Source: Slackia sp. ZJ119
GTDB taxonomy: Bacteria > Actinomycetota > Coriobacteriia > Coriobacteriales > Eggerthellaceae
Length of the DNA stretch: 64,000 bases
NCBI RefSeq assembly: GCF_011039175.1
Contig: NZ_JAAKEN010000004.1
Span: 62,001-126,000 of the forward strand
Direction of reading: 5' to 3'
The notes below the pieces were generated by a model. It saw only the letters and a program-made list of their open reading frames with translations, had not been told where the DNA came from and searched no databases. Shown in pieces: positions 9,048 to 17,947 of this stretch; the first letter of the stretch is position 1, and each line of letters starts with the position of its first letter. A program made the position numbers and the translations under genes.

Positions 9048-9866
9048 ATGCCAATGCCCGTTGCCCCGCGCCGCCTCTCAGACCGGCACCTGTTCGCCCA
9101 GGTGCTCTACGAAAACCCCGAACTGTGCCGCCAGGTGCTCGAACGCGTGCTGCGCCTGTGCATCGGGTCGGTGGAGTTCACCGCCGAGCAGGCCGAGCTG
9201 TATCCGCCCGAGCGTCGCGCCGTGCGCTGCAAGGCCCAGGCGCAAGACTCGCAGGCGTCGTTTTACGTCGAGATGCGCATGGACCCGGAAGGCGACGCAG
9301 CTCGTCGGATGCGCTTTTGCCACAGCCGCTTCGACCAGGAGTTTTCCGAGCAGGGCTGCACGCCCGAGGAAGCGCCGCGGGTCTTCACCGTCTTTTTCTG
9401 CCTGGCCGATCCGTTCGGTTTCGGTCGCCCCGTGTACACGTTTCGCCGCATGTGCGACGAGGACGCCTCCGTCTCGTTCGGCGACGGCCAGCTCGACATC
9501 GTGCTTGCCGCCGACGGCAACCTGTCGCTGGCGCCGGGGCCGGTGGCGTCGCTTCTGGCGTATCTCAAAACCGGCGAAGTCGACGGGTGCGACGGGCTGG
9601 TCGTGCATCTCGACAAGGCGGCCGAGGCCGTGCGCACAACGCGCTCCTGGAACGAAAGCGTGCGCCGCTACGAGCAAGACCGCGCGTTTTCGCAATCGCA
9701 GGCCTGGGAGTCGGGTGTGCAGGCCGGACGCGAGCTGGAGCGGGCGGAGCTGCTCGACCGACTGGTCGAAGAAGGCGTGATCGCGCTTGAGGAGGCGCGG
9801 CGGTGCCGAACGGGGGAGCGAAGCGCTGCCTTGGCCCTTGCGCCAGCGCTTGGCGCCGTCTCGTAG
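9048..9866 (+). CDS. PD-(D/E)XK nuclease family transposase-like protein, probably inactive
   Basis: Encodes 272 residues resembling the Rpn/PDDEXK transposase family: an N-terminal helix SDRHLFAQVLYENPELCRQV, then a segment where the family has a catalytic Asp in a strand followed by IEMQ. Here that region reads RRAVRCKAQ and YVEMRM, so the usual Asp is replaced and the Gln is Arg. The C-terminal part (RSWNESVRRYEQDRAF, then an EExV-rich helix) is also family-like. Start chosen at ATG 9048 because AAGGA lies 7 bases upstream; ATG 9054 is the alternative. Active members promote RecA-independent recombination; this one may be decayed. Confidence 0.6.
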   Translation: MPMPVAPRRLSDRHLFAQVLYENPELCRQVLERVLRLCIGSVEFTAEQAELYPPERRAVRCKAQAQDSQASFYVEMRMDPEGDAARRMRFCHSRFDQEFSEQGCTPEEAPRVFTVFFCLADPFGFGRPVYTFRRMCDEDASVSFGDGQLDIVLAADGNLSLAPGPVASLLAYLKTGEVDGCDGLVVHLDKAAEAVRTTRSWNESVRRYEQDRAFSQSQAWESGVQAGRELERAELLDRLVEEGVIALEEARRCRTGERSAALALAPALGAVS

Positions 9867-9952
9867 AGCTGCAGGAGACGCAGCCTTGAGGATCGCGTAT
9901 ACTGGAAGGCGTTTTGTCATTGAAGCGAAGCGCTGTTCCGAGGTGCATATCC

Positions 9953-12139
9953 ATGAAGAAGTACTTGTTGTTGAACGGACCGAACCTTGACATGCTCGGC
10001 ATACGCGAGCCGGGCGTCTATGGAAGCCAGACGCTGAAGAACCTCGAGAAGCGCGTTCGCAAACATGGGAAGAAGCGCGGCGTGAAAGTCGACTGCTTCC
10101 AGTCGAACAGCGAATCGGCCCTCGTCGAGCTTATCCACGAGGCTCGCAAGACCTACGCCGGCATCGTGTACAACCCCGGAGCCCATACGCATTACTCCTA
10201 TGCGCTGCGCGACGCGCTCGGGTCGATCGACGTGCCGTGCGTCGAGGTGCACATCTCCAACGTGGACGCCCGCGAGCCGTTTCGCGCGGTGTCGGTCATT
10301 GCGCCGGCATGCGTGGCCCAAGTGAAGGGCAGGGGCTTCCAGGGGTACTGCGACGCGCTCGACCTGCTGATCGCCGGCTTGGACGAGCGCTTGGGAGAAG
10401 GCTATGCCGACCGGGCCACGCACGGCGAGGTGGTCGTGCCGGCAGGGGCGGCGGCCGTCGCGGAAGCGGCGGGCGCGGCCGACGTCCAGGCGCCAGAGCC
10501 GGCCGCTGCCGACACGGAGGGCGAGGACGCGGCGCCGGCCGGCGAACCGTCGCAGGAAGGCGCATCTGGCGAGCTGGAAGAAGCCGCCGCTGCGCCGCCT
10601 GCCGACGCCGAGGCTCCCGGGGCCGCCACGCTGCTTCCGGCGTCGGTGGGCGCGGCGCTCGAGGGTCTCGACCTGACGCTGGCATGGGCGGCCTGCTCGC
10701 AGCAAGACGACGCCGCGCCGAACGACGACGGGCCTGTCGTCGCCGCCCGCGTAGAGGCTTCCTCTTCTGCGTTCGTCGAAGCTTTGGCCCCGGCCGCCTC
10801 TGAAACGGAAGAGCCTGCCCCGCTGGTCGACTTGCCGCGGGAAGAGCTTGCTGCGTCGATTGACCTCTCGCAGGAAAAGCCTGCCTTGCCGGTCGACCTG
10901 CAGCAAGAAGAGCAGCCTGCCCCGTCGGCCGCTCTGCCGCGGGAAGAACCCGCCCCGCTTGTCGCCCAGCCGCAGGCGGACGCCGCTGCGCTCGACGACC
11001 CTGCGGCGCAAAGCCGCCGCCTCGGTGCGCTGCGTGCCGTTCTTGCCGAGCAGGGCGCAGACGCGATGCTTGTGCGGTCGACGTCGAACGTCGCGTGGCT
11101 GACGGCCTTCGACGGCGTGTTCGACGACGAGGCGGCCCACGGCCTTCTGGTGACGGGGTCGTCGGCCGTGCTGCACACCGACAGCCGCTACGAAAGCGCT
11201 GCCCGGTCGGCGGCGGCGAGCGCCGAAGGCGTTTCGGTCAGCGTCGAGCGCACGTCCCATGGCGCGTTCGCCGTGCAATCGGTCGCTCCGGCTGCGGCGT
11301 CGGCTTCGTTGTTCAAGCGCACAAAACCTGCCACGCTCGCCATTGAAGACTCCATGACCCTGGCTGAGTTCCGTGCGCTTCGATCCGAGGTCGCCAAGCA
11401 GAAGGCCCCGCTCAAGCTGAAGGAGACCTCGCAGGCGGTGTTGCGCCTTCGTGCCGTGAAGTCGCGGTCCGAGGTCGCGCGAATGCGGGCCGCCCAGGCC
11501 ATTTCCGATGCGGCGTTCGCCCACATCGTCGGATTCATGCGCCCCGGCATGACCGAGCGCGAGGTCCAGAGGGAACTGGAGGACTACATGCTGCGCCAAG
11601 GCGCCCAAGGCCTGGCGTTTCCGTCCATCGTGGCCGCCGGCGCCCATGCGGCCAGCCCGCATGCCGTTGCGAGCGACGTGCGGCTCGAATCGGGCATGTG
11701 CGTCGTGCTCGACTTCGGCGCACGGGTGTTCGGCTACTGCTCGGACATGACGCGCACGGTGTTTCTCGGCGACCCGGCGCCGCGTCTGCGCTCGGCCTAC
11801 CAGACCATTCGGCAGGCCAACGAGGCCGTGGAAGCCGCGCTGCGCCCCGGCGTGACGGGCAAGGCCATGCACGAGCTGGCCGAATCGGTCTTGGAATCGG
11901 GCGGCTTCGGCGGGGCGATGGGGCACGGCCTTGGGCACGGCGTCGGCATCGACGTCCACGAGCTGCCGAACCTCTCGCCGCGCAACCCCGATGCGCTCGT
12001 TGCGGGAAACGTCGTCACCGTCGAGCCGGGCATCTATTTGGAAGGCGAGTTCGGCATGCGGCTCGAAGACTTCGGCGTCGTCACCGACGAGGGCTTCGAG
12101 GTCTTCACCGCCTCGTCCCACGACCCCGTGGTGCTTTAA
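9953..12139 (+). CDS. aroQ: AroQ type II dehydroquinase fused to M24 aminopeptidase P-like protein
   Basis: One 728-residue frame. Residues 1-145 are type II 3-dehydroquinate dehydratase: NGPNLDMLGIREP, the catalytic Tyr in GVYGSQTL, the His in NPGAHTHYSYALRDAL, and VEVHISNVDAREPFR. An Ala/Glu/Pro-rich linker (about 146-350) has a degenerate PREEPA-like repeat. Residues 355-470 are a creatinase-type N domain; 480-728 are an M24 peptidase with metal ligands in LDFGARV, SDMTRTV, GHGLGHGVGIDVHE, VEPGIY and RLED. Shikimate synthesis and proline-peptide trimming are unrelated reactions; adjacent aroQ and pepP/pepQ genes are common, a fusion is not. Start is ATG 9953 after GAGGTG. Confidence 0.9.
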   Translation: MKKYLLLNGPNLDMLGIREPGVYGSQTLKNLEKRVRKHGKKRGVKVDCFQSNSESALVELIHEARKTYAGIVYNPGAHTHYSYALRDALGSIDVPCVEVHISNVDAREPFRAVSVIAPACVAQVKGRGFQGYCDALDLLIAGLDERLGEGYADRATHGEVVVPAGAAAVAEAAGAADVQAPEPAAADTEGEDAAPAGEPSQEGASGELEEAAAAPPADAEAPGAATLLPASVGAALEGLDLTLAWAACSQQDDAAPNDDGPVVAARVEASSSAFVEALAPAASETEEPAPLVDLPREELAASIDLSQEKPALPVDLQQEEQPAPSAALPREEPAPLVAQPQADAAALDDPAAQSRRLGALRAVLAEQGADAMLVRSTSNVAWLTAFDGVFDDEAAHGLLVTGSSAVLHTDSRYESAARSAAASAEGVSVSVERTSHGAFAVQSVAPAAASASLFKRTKPATLAIEDSMTLAEFRALRSEVAKQKAPLKLKETSQAVLRLRAVKSRSEVARMRAAQAISDAAFAHIVGFMRPGMTEREVQRELEDYMLRQGAQGLAFPSIVAAGAHAASPHAVASDVRLESGMCVVLDFGARVFGYCSDMTRTVFLGDPAPRLRSAYQTIRQANEAVEAALRPGVTGKAMHELAESVLESGGFGGAMGHGLGHGVGIDVHELPNLSPRNPDALVAGNVVTVEPGIYLEGEFGMRLEDFGVVTDEGFEVFTASSHDPVVL

Positions 12140-12484
12140 GCATCGTTTCCGCGGGCGCGGTGCTATTTGTGGACGAGCAATGGATCCTTTGCGATGCACG
12201 TCTCCTTTCATCGATTCGTCCTTGCCGCAACCGCCCGCTTCCCTTAAACTGCTGCTTTGTGTCTTCGGGTGTATGGATACACCCGGGCGCGTGGAAAGCC
12301 GGCGTCGCTGCGGACAAGCCTCCCCACGTCCGTCTTCGGCCATCGGGTTCCACGACCTGTACGAGGATGTCTCGGGGTGCGGAGAGGCGCGCGAGCGAGC
12401 ATCCAAACCAGGGCGAAGCGACACGCTTGCGCACAAAAGGGTTGCGCGCGGGCGGGCGTGGACGCCCGTAGAAAGGACCAGAGC
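12140..12484 (+). promoter_or_regulatory. Promoter and long leader of the rplB-secY operon
   Basis: TTGCCG (12222-12227) and TAAACT (12245-12250) are 17 bases apart, a good vegetative promoter. Transcription would start near 12257, giving a leader of about 230 bases. The leader opens with a near-perfect hairpin (CGGGTGTAT, GG, ATACACCCG; 12266-12285) and ends with another (CGGGCG-TGGA-CGCCCG; 12453-12468) just before the GAAAGGA ribosome-binding site. A structured leader suggests control, but no known ribosomal-protein target motif was recognised. Confidence 0.5.
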
Positions 12485-13315
12485 ATGGGAGTAAAGCAGT
12501 ACAAGCCGACCAGTCCCGGCCGACGCTTCCAAACGGTTTCGGACTTTGCCGAAATCACCACGTCGAAGCCGGAAAAGTCGCTGCTTGCGCCGCTGCCGAA
12601 GAAGGCGGGGCGCAACAACAACGGTCGCATCACGACGCGCCACAAGGGCGGCGGCGTGAAGCGTCGTTACCGCATCATCGACTTCAAACGCAACAAAGAC
12701 GGCGTTCCTGCGAAAGTCGCAACCATTGAATACGATCCCAATCGCAGCGCCCGCATCGCCCTGCTCCACTACGTGGACGGCGAGAAGCGCTACATCTTGC
12801 ATCCGAAGGGCCTCATGGTCGGCGACGTGGTCGTCAGCGGTCCGGATGTGGACATCAAGCCCGGCAACGCCATGCCGCTCGCGAACATCCCCGTCGGCAC
12901 GCTGGTGCACGCCATCGAGCTGCAGCCGGGCAAAGGCGCGGCCATCGCGCGTTCCGCCGGCACGAGCGTCCAGCTCATGGGCAAGGAAGGCAAGTACGCC
13001 ATCCTGCGCATGCCCTCTTCCGAAATGCGCCGCGTGCTGCTCACCTGCCGCGCCACCATCGGCGAGGTCGGCAATGCGGAACACTCCAACATCAAGATCG
13101 GCAAGGCCGGCCGCAATCGCTGGCGTGGCATCCGTCCGACCGTCCGCGGCACCGTCATGAACCCGGTCGACCATCCCCACGGCGGCGGCGAAGGCAAGAA
13201 CAAGACGTCTGGCCGTCATCCCGTTTCTCCCTGGGGCGTGCCCACGAAGGGTCATCGCACGCGCAACAAGAAGAAGGCTTCGAGCCGTCTGATCATTCGT
13301 CGTCGCAAGAAGTAG
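12485..13315 (+). CDS. rplB: 50S ribosomal protein L2
   Basis: Encodes 276 residues, the standard L2 length. It starts [16 protein letters not shown] and carries the conserved [15 protein letters not shown] block, the [12 protein letters not shown] segment whose His lies near the peptidyl-transferase centre, and the basic tail. L2 is required for subunit association and peptidyl transfer. ATG 12485 follows a GAAAGGA site; the longer upstream open frame is leader sequence with no protein character. It normally follows rplW directly; here 10.4 kb of foreign-looking genes separate them, and it starts a new transcription unit. Confidence 0.98.
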   Translation: MGVKQYKPTSPGRRFQTVSDFAEITTSKPEKSLLAPLPKKAGRNNNGRITTRHKGGGVKRRYRIIDFKRNKDGVPAKVATIEYDPNRSARIALLHYVDGEKRYILHPKGLMVGDVVVSGPDVDIKPGNAMPLANIPVGTLVHAIELQPGKGAAIARSAGTSVQLMGKEGKYAILRMPSSEMRRVLLTCRATIGEVGNAEHSNIKIGKAGRNRWRGIRPTVRGTVMNPVDHPHGGGEGKNKTSGRHPVSPWGVPTKGHRTRNKKKASSRLIIRRRKK

Positions 13316-13337
13316 CGCAAAGCGTTAAGGAGTAATA

Positions 13338-13613
13338 GTGAGTAGAAGTTTGAAGAAAGGTCCTTTCGTCGAGCCGCGACTTCTTGAGCGCATCGAGAAG
13401 ATGAACGCCGAAGGCGAGAAGAACGTTGTCAAGACCTGGTCCCGCGCCAGCACCATCTTCCCGGAAATGGTCGGCCACACCATCGCCGTCCATGACGGCC
13501 GCAAGCATGTGCCGGTCTACATCACCGAATCGATGGTCGGCCACAAGCTCGGCGAGTTCGCCCCCACCCGTACGTTCAGGGGACATTCTGCCGACAAGGG
13601 TAAGAGAAAGTAG
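13338..13613 (+). CDS. rpsS: 30S ribosomal protein S19
   Basis: Encodes 91 residues with the family opening [18 protein letters not shown] and the [19 protein letters not shown] core. S19 sits in the 30S head with S13 and contacts the A-site finger region. Start is GTG at 13338, preceded by AAGGAG at 13327-13332; no ATG fits. Lies 22 bases after rplB and 11 before rplV in canonical order. Confidence 0.98.
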   Translation: MSRSLKKGPFVEPRLLERIEKMNAEGEKNVVKTWSRASTIFPEMVGHTIAVHDGRKHVPVYITESMVGHKLGEFAPTRTFRGHSADKGKRK

Positions 13614-13624
13614 AGGGGTGAACA

Positions 13625-13966
13625 ATGGAAGCTAAAGCAATCACGCGCCACGTCCGCATTTCGCCCCGCAAGTGCCGTGTCGTCGTCGATCTCATTCGCG
13701 GCAAGTCCGTCTTGGCCGCCAACGAGATTCTGACCTTCACGAATCGCGGCGCCTCCGAGGTCGTGCAAAAGACCTTGAATTCCGCTGTGGCCAACGCTGA
13801 GAACCTGCATCACGTGCGTCCGGAATCCCTCGTGGTGAAGGCATGCTACGTGGACGAAGGCCCCACCATGAAGCGTATTCGTCCCCGCGCCAAGGGTTCG
13901 GCATCCCCGATCCGCAAGCGCACCAGCCACATCACCATCATCGTTGCACCGCGAGAGGAGGCCTAG
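13625..13966 (+). CDS. rplV: 50S ribosomal protein L22
   Basis: Encodes 113 residues. Conserved [20 protein letters not shown] near the N terminus and the beta-hairpin region [18 protein letters not shown] near residues 80-100, which lines the exit tunnel and is where macrolide-resistance mutations arise in other bacteria. The ATG follows a GAGGGGTGA site. It is followed by rpsC after 5 bases. Confidence 0.98.
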   Translation: MEAKAITRHVRISPRKCRVVVDLIRGKSVLAANEILTFTNRGASEVVQKTLNSAVANAENLHHVRPESLVVKACYVDEGPTMKRIRPRAKGSASPIRKRTSHITIIVAPREEA

Positions 13967-13971
13967 GATTC

Positions 13972-14691
13972 ATGGGTCAGAAAGTTAGCCCTACCGGGTT
14001 CCGCCTTGGCATCACCGAAGATTGGCGCAGCCGCTGGTATGCCGACAAAGACTATGCGAGCAACCTCGCCAACGACATCGCCATTCGCCGGTTCCTTGAC
14101 AAGAAGCTTGCCCGCGCCGCCGTCTCGAAGGTCGAGATCGAGCGCGCCGGCGACAAGGTGAAGATCGCCATCACCACGGCCCGCCCCGGCGTGGTCATCG
14201 GCAAGAAGGGCGTGGAGATCGACGCGCTGCGCAAGGACCTGGAAAAGATCGTCGGCGGTCCCGTGAACGTGGAAGTCGTCGAGGTGAAGCGTCCCGAGCT
14301 GGACGCGCAGCTCATCGCCCAGTCCGTTGCCGAGCAGCTCGAGGGCCGTGTGGCCTTCCGCCGCGCGATGCGCAAGGCCGTGCAGTCCGCCCGCAAGTCC
14401 GGCGCCCAGGGCATCCGAATCCAGTGCTCCGGCCGTTTGGGCGGCGCTGAAATGAGCCGCCGCGAGTGGTACCGCGAAGGCCGCGTGCCGCTGCATACCC
14501 TGCGTGCGAAGATCGACTACGGCTTCTGCACCGCTGCCACCACGATGGGCTCCATCGGCGTGCAGGTGTGGGTGTACCACGGCGAGGTTCTGCCGGGCCA
14601 GAAGCTCACCCATCCGGCGCTCGAGGGGACGGGACGTCCCGAGCGCCGTCGCAACAACCGCAACGACCGCAACGACAGGGGGCGCAAATAA
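13972..14691 (+). CDS. rpsC: 30S ribosomal protein S3
   Basis: Encodes 239 residues. It begins [18 protein letters not shown], contains a KH RNA-binding domain with the GKKG loop at about residues 70-80 ([16 protein letters not shown]), and ends with a basic Arg/Asn-rich tail. S3 lines the mRNA entry channel and has helicase activity there. The ATG at 13972 was chosen over longer in-frame extensions because it gives the conserved N terminus and follows GAGAGGAGG by a suitable distance. rplP begins on the base after its stop. Confidence 0.98.
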   Translation: MGQKVSPTGFRLGITEDWRSRWYADKDYASNLANDIAIRRFLDKKLARAAVSKVEIERAGDKVKIAITTARPGVVIGKKGVEIDALRKDLEKIVGGPVNVEVVEVKRPELDAQLIAQSVAEQLEGRVAFRRAMRKAVQSARKSGAQGIRIQCSGRLGGAEMSRREWYREGRVPLHTLRAKIDYGFCTAATTMGSIGVQVWVYHGEVLPGQKLTHPALEGTGRPERRRNNRNDRNDRGRK

Positions 14692-15114
14692 ATGCTCGTA
14701 CCTAAGCGTGTGAAGCACCGCAAGGTGCAACGCGGCTCCATGAAGGGCCGCGCCAAGGGCGGTACCAAGCTCAACTTCGGCGACTATGGCATTCAGGCCC
14801 TCGAAGCCCACTGGATCACCAACCGCCAGATCGAGGCCGCCCGTATCGCCATGACCCGTTACATGAAGCGTGGCGGCAAGGTGTGGATCGACATCTTCCC
14901 CGACAAGCCCATCACCAAAAAGCCCGCCGAAACCCGCATGGGCTCGGGCAAGGGCAACCCGGAGGCTTGGGTCGCCGTCGTGAAGCCGGGCCGCATCATG
15001 TTCGAGATCGCCGGCGTCGACGAGGCCACGGCGAAGGAAGCCCTTCGTCTGGCCATCAACAAGCTGCCGATCAAGTGCAGGATCGTGACGCGTGAGACGG
15101 AAGGGCAGGAGTAA
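14692..15114 (+). CDS. rplP: 50S ribosomal protein L16
   Basis: Encodes 140 residues: [15 protein letters not shown] at the start, then the [20 protein letters not shown] helix and [17 protein letters not shown]16 organises the A-site and is added late in 50S assembly. There is no spacing to rpsC upstream or rpmC downstream, so the three genes are translationally coupled. The ribosome-binding site lies within the end of rpsC (ACAGGGGG). Confidence 0.98.
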   Translation: MLVPKRVKHRKVQRGSMKGRAKGGTKLNFGDYGIQALEAHWITNRQIEAARIAMTRYMKRGGKVWIDIFPDKPITKKPAETRMGSGKGNPEAWVAVVKPGRIMFEIAGVDEATAKEALRLAINKLPIKCRIVTRETEGQE

Positions 15115-15309
15115 ATGAAAGCAGCAGAGATCCGTGAGCTGTCTGCCGAGGAATTGCAGGCAAAACTCAAGGAAGCGCGTGCCGAGCTTTTCAATCTGCG
15201 CTTCCAGATGGCGACCAGCCAGCTTGACAACACCTCTCGCGTGAAGCTCGTCAAGAAGGACATCGCCCGTTTGTTGACCGAAATGCGTGCGCGCGAGCTG
15301 AACGCTTAA
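15115..15309 (+). CDS. rpmC: 50S ribosomal protein L29
   Basis: Encodes 64 residues forming two helices: [20 protein letters not shown], then [16 protein letters not shown] and the closing [13 protein letters not shown]29 is a small protein next to L23 at the tunnel exit. It starts on the base after the rplP stop; GGGCAGGA within the end of rplP can serve as ribosome-binding site. rpsQ follows 21 bases later. Confidence 0.97.
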   Translation: MKAAEIRELSAEELQAKLKEARAELFNLRFQMATSQLDNTSRVKLVKKDIARLLTEMRARELNA

Positions 15310-15330
15310 AGCTAGGAAGGTAGGATATTC

Positions 15331-15591
15331 ATGAGCGAAGAGCGCAATGCCCGCAAAATGCGCCAGGGCGTCGTGGTCAGCGACGTCAACGACAAGACCA
15401 TCGTCGTGAAGGTCGAGGAGCGCAAGCCGCATCCGGTATACAAGAAGATGATGACGACCACCAAGAAGTTCCATGCCCATGACGAGAAGAACGAAGCCGG
15501 CATCGGCGACACCGTGCTCATCATGGAGACGCGTCCGCTGTCCAAGATGAAGCGCTGGCGTCTGGTTCGCATCGTTGAGAAGGCCAAGTAA
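15331..15591 (+). CDS. rpsQ: 30S ribosomal protein S17
   Basis: Encodes 86 residues with the OB-fold signature [38 protein letters not shown] and the [16 protein letters not shown] end. S17 is a primary 16S-binding protein of the 30S body. The ATG follows GGAAGGTAGG. A small stem (TCCAAG/CTTGGA) sits in the 54-base gap before rplN. Confidence 0.98.
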   Translation: MSEERNARKMRQGVVVSDVNDKTIVVKVEERKPHPVYKKMMTTTKKFHAHDEKNEAGIGDTVLIMETRPLSKMKRWRLVRIVEKAK

Positions 15592-15645
15592 TCCTCTCCA
15601 AGCACACAGACTTGGACGATTGCTGAGAAGAAAGTTAGGTATGTC

Positions 15646-16014
15646 ATGATTCAGATGCAAACCAGGCTTGCCGTCGCCGACAACTCCGGCGCGCGCAAGG
15701 TGCAGTGCATCAAGGTCCTGGGCGGCTCGAAGCGCCGCTACGCAGGACTTGGTGACGTCATCATTTGCAGCGTGAAAGAAGCCATGCCCAATTCCAACGT
15801 GAAGAAGGGCGACGTGGTGCGCTGCGTCATCGTGCGCGTGAAGAAGGAAGTCCGTCGCAGCGACGGCAGCTACATCCGTTTCGACCAGAACGCCTGCGTG
15901 CTGATCGACAACAACGGCCAGCCGCGCGGCACCCGTATCTTCGGGCCCGTCGCCCGCGAGCTGCGCGACAAGAAGTACATGAAGATCGTGTCGTTGGCAC
16001 CGGAAACGCTGTAG
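15646..16014 (+). CDS. rplN: 50S ribosomal protein L14
   Basis: Encodes 122 residues: [32 protein letters not shown], the [20 protein letters not shown] core and the C-terminal [19 protein letters not shown]14 forms the B8 bridge with 16S rRNA and the RsfS silencing site. The ATG follows AAGTTAGG. Normal length and order; rplX follows within 13 bases. Confidence 0.98.
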   Translation: MIQMQTRLAVADNSGARKVQCIKVLGGSKRRYAGLGDVIICSVKEAMPNSNVKKGDVVRCVIVRVKKEVRRSDGSYIRFDQNACVLIDNNGQPRGTRIFGPVARELRDKKYMKIVSLAPETL

Positions 16015-16027
16015 GGAGGTGTGCCAG

Positions 16028-16345
16028 ATGAATTCCATGAAGATCAAGAAGGGCGACAAGGTCCGCGTTATCGCCGGCAAGGACAAGGGCAAGGAAGGCG
16101 AGGTCACTCGCGCTCTTCCCAAGCTGCATCGCGTCGTCGTCAAGAACGTCAACGTTGCGAAGAAGTCCATGCGCCCCACGCAGCAAAACCCCCAGGGCGG
16201 CATCGTGAGCATCGACGCTCCCATCCAGGTTTCCAACGTCATGCTCGTGTGCCCCTCCTGCGGCCAGCCGACCCGCGTCGGCAAGCGCGAGGAAAACGGC
16301 AAGCGCGTGCGCTTCTGCAAGAAGTGCAACGCCACCATCGACTAG
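16028..16345 (+). CDS. rplX: 50S ribosomal protein L24
   Basis: Encodes 105 residues. The N-terminal KOW motif is [17 protein letters not shown], and the C-terminal part has two CxxC pairs (CPSC and CKKC) that form a zinc-ribbon-like hairpin found in many bacterial L24 proteins. L24 is one of the two assembly-initiating 50S proteins. ATG 16028 is preferred because GGAGGT lies 7 bases upstream; ATG 16037 is an alternative, and GTG 16019 overlaps the ribosome-binding site. Confidence 0.97.
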   Translation: MNSMKIKKGDKVRVIAGKDKGKEGEVTRALPKLHRVVVKNVNVAKKSMRPTQQNPQGGIVSIDAPIQVSNVMLVCPSCGQPTRVGKREENGKRVRFCKKCNATID

Positions 16346-16358
16346 TCAGTGTCCATGA

Positions 16359-16384
16359 CCCCCGCCGGCGCACGTCGGCGGGGG
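16359..16384 (+). promoter_or_regulatory. Strong stem-loop between rplX and rplE
   Basis: A perfect 9-bp GC stem (CCCCCGCCG with CGGCGGGGG) closes an 8-base loop. No T-run follows, so it is not a standard terminator; it may stabilise or process the polycistronic mRNA or act as an attenuator within the spc part of the operon. Confidence 0.55.
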
Positions 16385-16432
16385 ACCGAGGGTCGGAAAT
16401 CCTTGGTTTAATTCATCGAAAGGAAGGTTGCC

Positions 16433-16984
<552 letters not shown>

Positions 16985-16992
16985 CATGTCCG

Positions 16993-17019
16993 TCCGGCCG
17001 CCTGCCACAGGCGGCCGGA
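16993..17019 (+). promoter_or_regulatory. 12-bp perfect stem-loop after rplE
   Basis: TCCGGCCGCCTG (16993-17004) pairs perfectly with CAGGCGGCCGGA (17008-17019) around a three-base loop. There is no T-run. It may be a Rho-independent-like pause or a processing or stability element between rplE and the rpsN promoter. Confidence 0.6.
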
Positions 17020-17052
17020 ATGCTGCGGATTGTCGAATGTTTCTGTGTGCGC

Positions 17053-17081
17053 TTGTGATGCACGGCCGTACAGAGTATCAT
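17053..17081 (+). promoter_or_regulatory. Internal promoter before rpsN, followed by a dyad
   Basis: TTGTGA (17053-17058) and TATCAT (17076-17081) with exactly 17 bases between them match a vegetative promoter. About 40 bases downstream lies a 7-bp dyad, CGCATTA-N5-TAATGC-G (17123-17141), in the presumed leader of rpsN, which could be an operator. This would let rpsN-secY be transcribed separately from the upstream genes. Confidence 0.5.
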
Positions 17082-17235
17082 GTCCGGTTGCTGCGTCTTA
17101 TGCAGCGGCGCATTCGACAGTCCGCATTATTCTGTAATGCGAAGTGTCATTTGCGTCTTTTGCCGTAAGGACAAACCTGCAGGCGGGAGGCTCGGTGTGC
17201 CATCCGGCTTCCCAAGAAAAGAAAGAAGGAAATGC

Positions 17236-17421
17236 ATGGCAAAGAAATCGATGATCGCTAAGGCCAAGCGCGAGCCGAAATTCTCGACGCGCCAGCACAA
17301 CCGCTGCACGCGTTGCGGACGCCCGCGTTCCTACTACCGCAAGTTCGGCCTGTGCCGCGTGTGCTTGCGCGAGATGGCCAACAAAGGCGAACTGCCCGGC
17401 GTGACGAAGGCTTCCTGGTAA
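17236..17421 (+). CDS. rpsN: 30S ribosomal protein S14, zinc-binding (type Z)
   Basis: Encodes 61 residues: [18 protein letters not shown], then CTRC and CRVC as a Cys4 zinc ribbon, ending [10 protein letters not shown]. The short length and four cysteines identify the zinc-dependent form; many actinobacteria also hold a longer zinc-free copy for zinc starvation, not seen here. S14 is a late 30S head protein. ATG 17236 follows GAAGGA; the out-of-frame ATG 17232 was rejected. A good promoter lies about 155 bases upstream. Confidence 0.97.
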   Translation: MAKKSMIAKAKREPKFSTRQHNRCTRCGRPRSYYRKFGLCRVCLREMANKGELPGVTKASW

Positions 17422-17530
17422 TCAGTCGCAGCAACCGTCAAGTTGGGCGGGCCACGACGAAGGCGGAAGCGCTACGGGCGCTGACGAACCAGGTCGTGAC
17501 GCTCATCACGAACCAAAGGAGAAACACACT

Positions 17531-17929
17531 ATGACCATGACCGATCCCATCGCAGACATGCTTACGCGCGTGCGTAACGCTAACTCTGCCGGCAAGGACA
17601 CCGTGTCCATGCCTACAAGCAAGAAGCTTGTTGAGATCGCCCGCATCATGACCGAAGAGGGTTATGTGCAGGGATTCGAGATCATCGACGGCGAGCCTCG
17701 CGGCACCCTTGAGATCACGCTCAAGTACGGCGAGAAGAAGGCCCGCATCATCCGCGGCATCAAGCGCATCTCCAAGCCGGGTCTGCGCATCTATGCCGGC
17801 AAAGACGAGCTGCCCCGCGTGCTCGGAGGCCTCGGCACCGCAATCATTTCTACCAGCAACGGCGTTATGACCGACCGTGACGCACGTAAACGAGGCATCG
17901 GCGGCGAAGTCGTTGCCTACATTTGGTAA
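17531..17929 (+). CDS. rpsH: 30S ribosomal protein S8
   Basis: Encodes 132 residues: [37 protein letters not shown] and the C-terminal [21 protein letters not shown]8 is a primary 16S-binding protein; in E. coli it represses the spc operon by binding the rplE start region. Whether that applies here is not visible. The ATG follows AAAGGAG; ATG 17537 would give a form two residues shorter. Confidence 0.98.
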   Translation: MTMTDPIADMLTRVRNANSAGKDTVSMPTSKKLVEIARIMTEEGYVQGFEIIDGEPRGTLEITLKYGEKKARIIRGIKRISKPGLRIYAGKDELPRVLGGLGTAIISTSNGVMTDRDARKRGIGGEVVAYIW

Positions 17930-17947
17930 CGGACAGGAGGGTTTGAT

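Noticed and set aside
9917-13255. A 1112-codon minus-strand open frame across the aroQ fusion and rplB
   Set aside because: It runs antisense over two recognised genes and their promoter gap; composition is that of a GC shadow frame.
17123-17141. Zur-type zinc operator before the zinc S14 gene
   Set aside because: The dyad CGCATTA-N5-TAATGCG does not match known Zur boxes; kept only as an unnamed dyad.
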